Shown here: one piece after another, positions 9,907-18,871 of the stretch
Layout: every line of letters starts with the position of its first letter
Numbering within the stretch: the first letter of the stretch is position 1
Assembly (NCBI GenBank): GCA_937864925.1
Contig: CALMFH010000081.1
Location: 1 to 50,951 of the forward strand
DNA: 50,951 nt
Source of the DNA: an uncultured Alphaproteobacteria bacterium
Lineage (GTDB): Bacteria > Pseudomonadota > Alphaproteobacteria > Rhizobiales > Ancalomicrobiaceae
Reading direction: 5' to 3'
Program-made: the position numbers and the translations under genes
Notes under the pieces: generated by a model
Database searches by the model: none
Told to the model about the DNA's origin: nothing
The model's input: only the letters and a program-made list of their open reading frames with translations

Positions 9907-11271
9907 CTATTTCAGCAGTGTCGAAAGGTTGGTGACCGACACGCCCTCGTCCACGAGTCCGTTCAGTTCTTCGGCCGTCGCCGCGACGGCGGTCTCGATG
10001 TCCGCCGCCTCGTGTGCGGCAGACAGGAAGAAGCGCAGACGAGCCGACTTCTCCGGCACCCCGGGCGGGATGATCGGAAAGGCGTTGATCCCTCGCTGCA
10101 GAAGACGCTCCGCGAGCATGACCGTCCGTAGGCTGTCGCCGACGATGACCGGCGATACCGAGGCTCCCCAGCTGGTTCCGGTGTCGAGGCCGGCTGCTCC
10201 GGCGCGATCGAGAAACAGCCGCCCGTTCGACTGGAGCTTGGTGACGAGTTCCGGTTCCGCTTTCATGAGGCGCAGCGCCGTGAGCGAGGCGACCGCGATC
10301 GGTACCGGCAGGCCGACGGAATAGACCATGCCGGGCGCCTGGTACTTGAGGTATTCGACCAGAGCGGTGGAGCCGGCGACGTAGCCACCACAGCCGCACA
10401 ACGTCTTGGACAGCGTTCCCATCCAGATGTCGACCCGACGAGGATCGACGCCGGCCATCTCCGCGATGCCCCGACCGGTCGGTCCCAGAACGCCGAGCGC
10501 ATGGGCGTCGTCGACCATGAGCCAGGCTCCCCAACGCTCTTTGATCTCGACGAGACGCGCCAGATCGGGCCCGTCGCCGTCCATCGAGAAGAGACCTTCG
10601 GTGACCACCAGACACCGTTCGGCACGCGATCGCGCGCTCTCGAGGATCTGCTCGAGGGCGTCCAGGTCGTTGTGGGGAAAGAGCCGACGCTGCGCGCGGG
10701 AGAGCTCCGCACCGACCACGATCGAGTTGTGCGCCAACGTATCGTGAACGATGAGATCCTTCGGCCCCATCAGGGTCGCGATGAGAGACACGTTGGTGGC
10801 ATGTCCCGAAACGAACACGAGGCAGGACTCGGCGTCGTAGAGATCCGCCAGCTCCTTTTCGAGGTCGCGATGGGCGGGACGCTCGCCGGCGGTCAAGCGG
10901 CTCGCCGACACACTCGTTCCCCACCGGGCGACCGCCTCGCAGACGGCCGCCGTGATCTCGGGCCGGCCGTTGAGGCCGAGGTAGTCGTAGGAGGCGAAGT
11001 TCAGGCAGGGCCGACCTTCGATCTCCGCCCGTGCCCCGGAGCGCCCCTCGTGCAGACGATGAAACGGTGAGGCCAGGCCCAGGAAGTCCCCGACGGCGAT
11101 CTGCGTCCTCATGGCGCGATAACCCGGAAGGGTCTCGAAGGACGTGTCCCACTTTCGCGGCGGCGACGCGGGCCGCGCCGGCGCCGTGGGCGAGCCCGCC
11201 CGCCGCATCGCCGCGATCAGGTCGTCGCGCTGGCCGCTCGAGAGCCGATCCCGGTTGGTCTCGTCGCTCAC
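9907..11271 (-). CDS. Alpha-oxoamine synthase (PLP, fold type I)
   Basis: Catalyses decarboxylative Claisen condensation of an acyl thioester with an amino acid, like serine palmitoyltransferase, KBL and BioF. It has 454 residues. Key features are the substrate-binding NFASYDYLGL, the His of SGHATN, MVDDAHALGVLG with the cofactor Asp, and the PLP-binding Lys289 in GTLSKTLCGCGGY. An extra segment of about 65 residues precedes the family core. It starts with GTG at 11271 overlapping the PKS stop by 4 bp, with GGAGG seven bases upstream, so translation is probably coupled. Since the PKS ends in an ACP without thioesterase, this enzyme most likely releases its chain as an alpha-amino ketone (inference; precedents are fungal and prodigiosin-type systems). 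Confidence 0.92.
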   Translation of the reverse strand: MSDETNRDRLSSGQRDDLIAAMRRAGSPTAPARPASPPRKWDTSFETLPGYRAMRTQIAVGDFLGLASPFHRLHEGRSGARAEIEGRPCLNFASYDYLGLNGRPEITAAVCEAVARWGTSVSASRLTAGERPAHRDLEKELADLYDAESCLVFVSGHATNVSLIATLMGPKDLIVHDTLAHNSIVVGAELSRAQRRLFPHNDLDALEQILESARSRAERCLVVTEGLFSMDGDGPDLARLVEIKERWGAWLMVDDAHALGVLGPTGRGIAEMAGVDPRRVDIWMGTLSKTLCGCGGYVAGSTALVEYLKYQAPGMVYSVGLPVPIAVASLTALRLMKAEPELVTKLQSNGRLFLDRAGAAGLDTGTSWGASVSPVIVGDSLRTVMLAERLLQRGINAFPIIPPGVPEKSARLRFFLSAAHEAADIETAVAATAEELNGLVDEGVSVTNLSTLLK

Positions 11272-14200
11272 TGCGCCACCTCCGATGCCGTTCGCAGCGC
11301 CTCGATCTCGTTGGCCAGACCGGCGAACGCCTCCTGGTCGCCGCCGTGCATGGCGACGAGCGCCTCATCGTCCGCGGCGAGCCCGGACTGATCGGGAGAT
11401 GCGCCGGCTCTGAGCGTCTGCAACATCCGCCGGGTGAGGTCGTACAGGTTGCGCACCGACGTGATGGCGACGAGCGGAAGTTCGACCCCGAACTTGGTCT
11501 CGACGTTCATCCGCAGTTCGAGTGCCATCAGCGAATCGATGCCCAATTCGCCGAGAGGGCGCCCGAGATCGATTTCCGTGGCGGGCAGGCGGAGGATACG
11601 TGCCACCTCGGAGCCGATGAGATCGCCGAGAATGCGAAGCGCTTCGGGATCGCTCTTCTCGGCGATCAGAGCGACGAGATCGGTCTCGGCATTGATGCCC
11701 TCGTCACCGGAACCGCCGAAGACGCGTTCGAAGGCCGGGGTCCGCAGAATGGTCAGATCACGCATCGCTTCCAACTTCTGGAAGCGCGCGCAGTAGACGA
11801 CCGGGTCCGCCAGGTGGGCCTCGCGAGACAGGACGTCGTCGAGATGATGCAGGGCTTCGGCGGCCTTCAACCCGGCGACACCGGTGAGGCGGGCGAGACG
11901 CCCGGCCGTCGCTTCGTCGCGGGCGAGTGCCCCGACATCCGAAATCGCCCCCCAGGCGACGGCCGTCGCGGGAAGACCCTCGGCGCGGCGGAGGCGCGCG
12001 AGCCCCTGCATCCAGCCGTTGGCGGCGACATAGGCACCTTGTCCGGGATTGCCGATCAATGTCGTCGCCGATGAGAACAGGACGAAGCGTTCGATCGGCT
12101 GGCCGCGCGTCGCCCGATCGAGGTTGGCGGCGCCGTCGATCTTCGGCGCGAGGACACGCGACAGGGCGTCGTCGTCCATGTTCGCGATGAGGCCGTCCTC
12201 CAGGACCATCGCGGTCGACCACACGCCGGAAATCGGTCCCATCGTGGCGACGATGCGAGCCACCAATGCCTCCACGGAGGCCGGATCGGTGACATCACAG
12301 ACCTCGACGCGGAAGTCGACGCCGGCCGCACGATGGGCCGCGATTCGCTCGGCATCGTCCGCATCCACTCGGCCGCGCCGTGACGCGACCACGATCCGCT
12401 TCGCTCCGCGCTCCGCGAGGTGGCTCGCGGTCGCCAAGCCGAAACCTCCGGTCCCGCCGACGACGAGTTCCACCCCGTCGCCGAACGCGAAGAGCCGAGG
12501 CCGCTTCGGCGGCAGTCTGCGACCGTCGAGTGTCGGAGGGCGCAGGAGGATCTTGCCGACGTGCCCCGCCGCCTGCATCAACCGGAATGCCGCTCCGACT
12601 TCCGCCGCCCCGAAGAGCCGCGTCGGAAGCGGCACATATTTCCCTTCGGAGAAGCCGCCGACCAGGTCTTTCAGACCGCTGGCGATGATCTTCGGATCGT
12701 GAACCAGCAGCTGATCCAAGTCGACGCCGAAGTAGGTGAGGTTGCGACGGAAGGGACGCAACGCGAGTTCGGTGTTGCCGACGTAGTCGCGTTTTCCGAG
12801 CTCGACGAACCGTCCGAACGACCGCAGGCATTTCAGGCTGGCGCGCATGGCATCGCCGGAGAGCGAATTGAGCACGACATCGACGCCACCGAGCTCGGCT
12901 CGGATCGAATCCGAGAAGCTCAGCGATCGGGAATCGAAGACCTTCTCCGCTCCCATCAGTTCGACCAGAGCGCGTTTGTCGGGCGTCGACACCGTGGCGA
13001 AGACCCGCGCACCTCTGGCCCGGGCGATCTGGATCGCGGCCAGGCCGACGCCTCCGGCGGCACCGTGCACGAGAACACGCTCGCCCTCGCGCAGCCGAGC
13101 GAGTTCGACGAGGCCGTACCACGCGGTGAGGAACGCGACCGGGAGCCCTGCCGCCACTTCCGGCGCCATTCCCGGTGGAACACGGTGAAAGCCGCTCGCC
13201 GCCGCGGTGACGTGGGTGGCGAACGTGCTGGCCGCGAAGCCGAAGACGATGTCGCCGACCGCGAACTCCGTGACCTCCGAACCGACCGCCACCACCGAGC
13301 CGGCGCATTCGAAGCCGTAGACGGAACCCGCGAGACCTTCGTCGAGCACGTCGTCGTCGAGGAGGCCGAGAGCGAGCATCACGTCGCGGAAGTTGAGCCC
13401 CGAGGCGATCACTGCGACTTCGATCTCTCCGGCCTCCGGAGAGCGTCGATCCTTCGGCTTCCAGGAGAAGCGCTCGAGCATTCCACGGCGCGGAAAATCG
13501 AGTTCCATCGCGGCCGGTTCGACGAGCGCCGCCGACGCGAAGGGCAAGCCGCGCCGAACCCGCGGCACCAGCGTCCCTCGCTCCGTGATCGATGTCTCGC
13601 GCTCGTCGTCCTCGGCTCGGATGCGGGCGAGCAGACGCGTCGCCGCGACGTCCGGGGCGAGGGCCGGATCCACGTCCACCAGACGGACGCCGAGATCGGG
13701 AAACTCGTTGATCGCGACGCGGACGAAATCCCGTATCGCCTCGGCGACGGGGTCGAGCGTCGGGCCCTCCCCCGAGGCGATGACGATCGTGACCCTCGGT
13801 CTCGGTTCGAGGCCGGCCGATTTCGTCAGCGTGTCGCGCAGAGACCGGATCGTTCGCTCGGTGCGCAGGCGGTCCTCACCGAGGCCGTGGGGCACGATCC
13901 GGACGACGTCGACGGGACCGGCCGGGATGTCCGCCGCATCTCCGGTGGCGACGTGTCCCCCGACGGCTCGCAGAACGTCGGCCAGCGCGCCTTCCAGGCT
14001 ACGATCCCCGGCGTCCAGAGTGGCGAGATCCACCGTGACGGGATCCGCCGGTGCCGCGTCGGCGGGGGAGGGGGCGCGGCCCAGGACGAAGGCTCCGCCC
14101 TCTCCTCCCAGGGACACCTTCTCGATGTCGACGGCTCCTGCCGCGACGAGACGCCGCCACCCGCTGTCCGGCGGCGGCACGCGCCCGACCGGGATGGCCG

Positions 14201-17200
14201 GATCGACGGATCCTTCGAACCATCCCTCTTCGGCGCCGAGAGCGAAGTCGAAGAACGGATCGACCGGAGATTCGATCACCACGATCGCTCCGCCGCCGGT
14301 GAGACGCGCCATCAGCCGTTCCGCCAGATCGTCTTCGGCGCCGTGGCGGAAGAGGTGGAGAAGCGCGAGATCGAAGCGCCGTGCCGTCTTCGCGGCATCG
14401 TTCAGGTCCAGGATGTCGATGTCGAATCCGGACGGGAGCTGTGCCGCACACTGATCGAGGTGGACGCGATCCGTCCCGGCGATCGCGACATCGATCTCTC
14501 GCCGCCGAATCCGCGGCAGGAGCTCGCTCATCAGCGCTCGATGATCCGGCTCGGCGACGATGATCCGCGGGCGGATGTCGCGGGCCTCGGCGACGAGCCG
14601 ATCGAGGACGGCGGCCAGACTTCTTCTGGACGGTCTGGCGAACCGGCCGTCGGAATCGAACTGCATCAGCACCGCGCCGCGATGCACGATGGGTGTCCCG
14701 CGCGTCAGAAAAGCCGAGAGATGCTTGGCCGTGCGGGCGGCGAGCACGAGTTCGGCGCTGGCTTCCGGGAATTCGGCCGCGAAGGTCCTGAGGATCGGCT
14801 CGGGTTCGGGCAGTCCGGTCTCGCGCACGAACCGATAGGCATCGCCGTCTCGCACGGCGAGACCCGTCTCCGCCAGAGTTTCGGCGAGGTTCACGGCGTA
14901 GTGTCGTGCCTCGATCGCCATCCGGCCCGTCTCGACGAGTGCCGCCGGGTCGAACAGCCCCGTCTCGTCGGCGAGGGCGGAGAGTTCTCGGTGGGCGACG
15001 GAATTCATGTGTGCTCGCAGCAGGAGCGAGCTCTCCAGGACTTCTTCGGGTCCGGCGTTCGCCAGAGCTTCGCGTGTCAGAGCCGCCACGTCGAGCTCGG
15101 TGACGCGATCGAGCGGGACGTGTTCCACATGGAGGAAGACGTCATGGCTGTCGACCTGACTCAGAGTGACGGCTCGCAACAGCAGTTCACTCACCTCGGC
15201 TACGATTTCGCCTTCCGCATCGAAGAGCCAGATCGAAACCGTGAGAGAGTCGCGACATTCCCGTTCGACGTGCAGACGTGCGGTGACCACCGACGCGCCG
15301 TCGCGATGGAGAGCGACTCGTCCGAAACGAACCGGGAGATGGGCCCTCCGCACGAGCGGGTCGATCTTCGCCAGACAGAAGAGCGCGTGTAGCGCGGCAT
15401 CGAGACTGGTCGGGTCGAGACATTGAGGCCTGTCGAAGACCCCCGCTCCGGACGAGGCCGGCTCGGCGAGGCGGACCTCCATCGTCTCGTCGTCACGCAC
15501 GGCATCGAGCGCGAGGCGGAAGGCCGGTCCGTATTCGAGGCCCGAGGTCAGAGCACGCGCGTAGATCTCCTCGGCCGGATGATGCCGTGACGGCTCGGAG
15601 GGCGGGGGCACCGGGTTCGTACGGCCGGGAGTCGAGAGGAGGCGCCCACGAGCGTGAAGGCTCCACTCGCTGTGTCCCAATCGCGGCCTGCCCCAGATCT
15701 CGACGAACCCGCCGAGGCCGTCGTGGCGCACCGAGATTTCACGCATGGCGTCTCGTTGGAGCACGATCGGCGACAACACGTCGAGATCTTCGACGCCGAT
15801 CGCTCCCTCGGGCTTCAGGTCACGGCCGACGGCGAGAATCATCTCCACCAACGCGGCGCCCGGTACGATCGTCTCTCCGTCGACGACATGGTCGGCGAGA
15901 TAAGGGACGACGCGGGCATCCAGCAGGGTGCGCCATTCGGGTTGCCCTTCGAGGAGGCGCGCCCCGATCAACGGGTGGCGGGGTTTGTCGCCGAAGACAT
16001 CCAGGCGTTCCGGGGTCGGTGTGAACCGCAGATCACTGTGGTTCCAGGAATAGGTCGGTAGCGGCAACCGGCGATCGCCCGGCGGGGTCGCGGGCTCGCG
16101 GGACGTCCTCGCACCGTGCGCGATGGCCCGCGCGACGATGCGGGCGACGGGATCACCTCGGCCCGCATTGTCGTCGCTTTCGGCGAGGCTCGCCACCACA
16201 CAGGCATGGACGCCCTGTTCGGTGAGGGTTTCGGAGATCGGTGAGACGAGAATCGGCCGCGGCCCGATCTCGACGAAGAGGTCGGCACCGAGCTGCGCCG
16301 CCTGGACCACGGCACGCCGAAACGCCACCGGTTCGCGCATGTTGCGCCACCAGTGTTCGGCGCCGAGGTCCTGTCCCGCGACGACCTCGCCCGTGACCGT
16401 CGAAACGAGCGGAATGCGGCTCTGCCTGCCGTGGACGTCCCCGAGCGCCGAGAGCATGTCGTCGCGCAGATGCTCGATGTATCGCGTGTGATAGGGATAC
16501 TCGACATCGAGGACGCGGTTCGCCATGCGGCGGCGGCGACCCGTCGCGGCGACGAGGCGAACGCCCTCCGCTCTTCCCGAGATGGTCACGGAGTTCGGAC
16601 CGTTCTCCGCCACGACGGTCACGTCGTCCCGTCCCAGGTCCGCGACGAGTTGCTCCACCGCTTCGCGCGTGGCTGCGAAGACGGCCATCGCCCCCTGCCC
16701 GCGCAGAGCCTCCTGACAGGTCGATCGGGCGAGGATCGTGCGCAGCGCATCGTCCAGGTCGATCGCATCCGCGGCCCAGGCGGCGGCGACTTCTCCGAGA
16801 CTGTGACCGAGCACGACCCGAGGAACGAGCCCGGCGTCCTCGAGAGCAGTGGTCAGCGCCGCTTGGATCGCGAAGAACAACGGCTGGACGAAAACCCCCG
16901 ACCGCATTCGTTCGCCGAAGTCGTCGACCGCGAGGTCGGCGATCAGCGACCGATTCGCGATGCGCGAGAAGGCGGCGTCGACCTTTTCGAAACGGCGGCG
17001 GAAGGCGGCGTTGTGCGCCAGAGCGGAACGGCCCATGCCGACCCACTGCGCACCGTTGCCGGAATAGACGAAGCACACGTTCGCTTCGCGCCCGACCGCG
17101 GTGCCCTCCTCGAGCCGTTCGGATCGACCGCTTTCGGCGAAGGCCGCCAATGCGGCCGAGAGGTCGTCGCCACGACCGACGGGGGCGACGATACGGTACT

Positions 17201-18761
17201 TCAGGCGCGCGCGGTCGTGATGAAGCGCCGTGGCCAGTCGCTCCGGCGAGGCACCTTCGTCGAGAACGGCGGCATGGCGTGCCGCCGTTCTGCGCAGCGC
17301 TTCGCGGCTGGCCGCCGAGAGGATCAGATGATCCACGACCGGTGTCGCGACGAGAGGTGCCAACGGCAACGAACGCAGCACGACATGCGCATTGGTGCCG
17401 CCGAAGCCGAACGAGGACACACCACAGGTGAGGTGGGCGGCGTGAGGGTCCATGTCCACGGCCGATACGGCCGGGGCGAGATTGAGGGCCGCGAAGTCGA
17501 CGAGCGGATTGAGCGCGTCGAGATGCAACGTCGCCGGCAGCCGGCGCTGTTCGAGCGCGATCAGAGCCTTCATGACCCCGGCCACGCCCGACGCGGGCTC
17601 CAGATGCCCGATGTTCGACTTGACCGATCCGATCGGTAGCGGCTCGGCCCGTCCTTTCCCGAGAACCCGACCCAGAGCGGTCGCCTCGATCGGGTCACCC
17701 ACACGCGTTCCCGTGCCATGTGCCTCGACGAAGGCGAGCTCGTCCGGGTGCAACCCCAATTCACCGTAGACCCGCTCCAACAGCGCGATCTGACCGTCGA
17801 GATTGGGAAGGGCTATCCCCGAGGTCCGCCCGTCGGAGTTGACGTCCGCAGCCAGGACTTCGGCCCGCGCCGTACCGGGGCGAACCACGTCGGCACGGCG
17901 CAGCACGAAGGCGACCCCGCCCTCGGAACGGACATACCCGTCGCCGGCCGCCGAGAAGGGCCGGCACAAGCCGGTCGGAGACAACATCGAAGCGCGCGAG
18001 AAGCCGACGAAGGAGGCGGGGGACAGCAGGATGTTGACCCCGGCGACGACCGCGGTGTCGACTCGACCGGAACGTAGATCGGACACGGCCTGAGCGAATG
18101 CGACCAGCGACGAGGAACACGCCGTGTCGACGGTGAAGCTCGGGCCGTGCCAATCGAACACGTAGGAAAGCCGGTTGGCGACGACGGACAGGGTGTTGCC
18201 CGTCATGAAATAGCTGTCGACCGACGCCGGATCGGCGGCGTGGAGGTTGCCGTAGTCCAGGCTGGAAGCCCCGACGTAGACGCCCACGTCCTGCCCGGTC
18301 AGATCCGACCACGGCAGCCGAGCATCCTCCAGCGCCTCGTAGACGACCTCGAGCAACAGACGCTGCTGCGGATCCATCTGCGCCGCCTCACGAGGCGAGA
18401 TGCCGAACACGGTGGGATCGAACGCGAACGGATCGTCGAGATAACCGCCTGCGAAAGAATAGGAAAAACCCGCTTCCGTCGGCGAGGGATGGAGCGACCG
18501 GGCGATGTTCCAGCGGCCGCTCGGACGCGGTTGGACGGAGCAGCGTCCGTCTGCGAGAAGAGCTCTGAAAGCCTTTTCGTCGACGGCACCAGGAAGACGG
18601 CAGGCCGCACCGACCAGAAGAATCGAAAGCTGTTCTCCAGAGACGTTCAAAACGATGTCCTCATCGATGATTTCACTCGAGATCACTCGAGAGCGACCGT
18701 TGGAACAGCGCCGAAGACTCGTCTTCCGATTCGGTCCCGATCGACATTCTGCCGGCTCCAC
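11268..18761 (-). CDS. Reducing type I polyketide synthase, KS-AT-DH-(psiMT)-ER-KR-ACP
   Basis: One 2497-residue module. KS has Cys215 (DTACSSSL), His348 (HGTGT) and His386 (SNIGHLE). AT has Ser654 in GHSLGE. DH has His958 (HVVDGETIVPG) and Asp1121 (SLDAALH). About residues 1230-1600 resemble a C-methyltransferase fold, but the glycine-rich SAM motif is lost. ER has LNFRDVMLALGLL and VHGAAGGVGL near 1900. KR has GGTGGFG near 2101 and Tyr2244 (GAYVAAN). ACP has Ser2410 (GIDSL). No thioesterase follows, only about 85 residues. The order matches iterative fungal highly reducing PKS and animal FAS. The start is uncertain: 18761 is GTG, with GTG 18686 and TTG 18650 as alternatives nearer the KS. 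Confidence 0.95.
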   Translation of the reverse strand: MEPAECRSGPNRKTSLRRCSNGRSRVISSEIIDEDIVLNVSGEQLSILLVGAACRLPGAVDEKAFRALLADGRCSVQPRPSGRWNIARSLHPSPTEAGFSYSFAGGYLDDPFAFDPTVFGISPREAAQMDPQQRLLLEVVYEALEDARLPWSDLTGQDVGVYVGASSLDYGNLHAADPASVDSYFMTGNTLSVVANRLSYVFDWHGPSFTVDTACSSSLVAFAQAVSDLRSGRVDTAVVAGVNILLSPASFVGFSRASMLSPTGLCRPFSAAGDGYVRSEGGVAFVLRRADVVRPGTARAEVLAADVNSDGRTSGIALPNLDGQIALLERVYGELGLHPDELAFVEAHGTGTRVGDPIEATALGRVLGKGRAEPLPIGSVKSNIGHLEPASGVAGVMKALIALEQRRLPATLHLDALNPLVDFAALNLAPAVSAVDMDPHAAHLTCGVSSFGFGGTNAHVVLRSLPLAPLVATPVVDHLILSAASREALRRTAARHAAVLDEGASPERLATALHHDRARLKYRIVAPVGRGDDLSAALAAFAESGRSERLEEGTAVGREANVCFVYSGNGAQWVGMGRSALAHNAAFRRRFEKVDAAFSRIANRSLIADLAVDDFGERMRSGVFVQPLFFAIQAALTTALEDAGLVPRVVLGHSLGEVAAAWAADAIDLDDALRTILARSTCQEALRGQGAMAVFAATREAVEQLVADLGRDDVTVVAENGPNSVTISGRAEGVRLVAATGRRRRMANRVLDVEYPYHTRYIEHLRDDMLSALGDVHGRQSRIPLVSTVTGEVVAGQDLGAEHWWRNMREPVAFRRAVVQAAQLGADLFVEIGPRPILVSPISETLTEQGVHACVVASLAESDDNAGRGDPVARIVARAIAHGARTSREPATPPGDRRLPLPTYSWNHSDLRFTPTPERLDVFGDKPRHPLIGARLLEGQPEWRTLLDARVVPYLADHVVDGETIVPGAALVEMILAVGRDLKPEGAIGVEDLDVLSPIVLQRDAMREISVRHDGLGGFVEIWGRPRLGHSEWSLHARGRLLSTPGRTNPVPPPSEPSRHHPAEEIYARALTSGLEYGPAFRLALDAVRDDETMEVRLAEPASSGAGVFDRPQCLDPTSLDAALHALFCLAKIDPLVRRAHLPVRFGRVALHRDGASVVTARLHVERECRDSLTVSIWLFDAEGEIVAEVSELLLRAVTLSQVDSHDVFLHVEHVPLDRVTELDVAALTREALANAGPEEVLESSLLLRAHMNSVAHRELSALADETGLFDPAALVETGRMAIEARHYAVNLAETLAETGLAVRDGDAYRFVRETGLPEPEPILRTFAAEFPEASAELVLAARTAKHLSAFLTRGTPIVHRGAVLMQFDSDGRFARPSRRSLAAVLDRLVAEARDIRPRIIVAEPDHRALMSELLPRIRRREIDVAIAGTDRVHLDQCAAQLPSGFDIDILDLNDAAKTARRFDLALLHLFRHGAEDDLAERLMARLTGGGAIVVIESPVDPFFDFALGAEEGWFEGSVDPAIPVGRVPPPDSGWRRLVAAGAVDIEKVSLGGEGGAFVLGRAPSPADAAPADPVTVDLATLDAGDRSLEGALADVLRAVGGHVATGDAADIPAGPVDVVRIVPHGLGEDRLRTERTIRSLRDTLTKSAGLEPRPRVTIVIASGEGPTLDPVAEAIRDFVRVAINEFPDLGVRLVDVDPALAPDVAATRLLARIRAEDDERETSITERGTLVPRVRRGLPFASAALVEPAAMELDFPRRGMLERFSWKPKDRRSPEAGEIEVAVIASGLNFRDVMLALGLLDDDVLDEGLAGSVYGFECAGSVVAVGSEVTEFAVGDIVFGFAASTFATHVTAAASGFHRVPPGMAPEVAAGLPVAFLTAWYGLVELARLREGERVLVHGAAGGVGLAAIQIARARGARVFATVSTPDKRALVELMGAEKVFDSRSLSFSDSIRAELGGVDVVLNSLSGDAMRASLKCLRSFGRFVELGKRDYVGNTELALRPFRRNLTYFGVDLDQLLVHDPKIIASGLKDLVGGFSEGKYVPLPTRLFGAAEVGAAFRLMQAAGHVGKILLRPPTLDGRRLPPKRPRLFAFGDGVELVVGGTGGFGLATASHLAERGAKRIVVASRRGRVDADDAERIAAHRAAGVDFRVEVCDVTDPASVEALVARIVATMGPISGVWSTAMVLEDGLIANMDDDALSRVLAPKIDGAANLDRATRGQPIERFVLFSSATTLIGNPGQGAYVAANGWMQGLARLRRAEGLPATAVAWGAISDVGALARDEATAGRLARLTGVAGLKAAEALHHLDDVLSREAHLADPVVYCARFQKLEAMRDLTILRTPAFERVFGGSGDEGINAETDLVALIAEKSDPEALRILGDLIGSEVARILRLPATEIDLGRPLGELGIDSLMALELRMNVETKFGVELPLVAITSVRNLYDLTRRMLQTLRAGASPDQSGLAADDEALVAMHGGDQEAFAGLANEIEALRTASEVAQ

Positions 18762-18871
18762 AGCTTACCCGACGTTATTCGTCCCACCCCGGTTCGTGAA
18801 GTGCCTCCGCCGGCACGTGGTTCTCGGTCGGGGTTCTCCCTGAAATGCCTACCGATCACCAGGGCACAGAT

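Noticed and set aside
12420-15392. 990-residue plus-strand open frame
   Set aside because: Antisense to the PKS; rich in Arg/Asp/Glu, no domains, a mirror of the GC-rich codon pattern.
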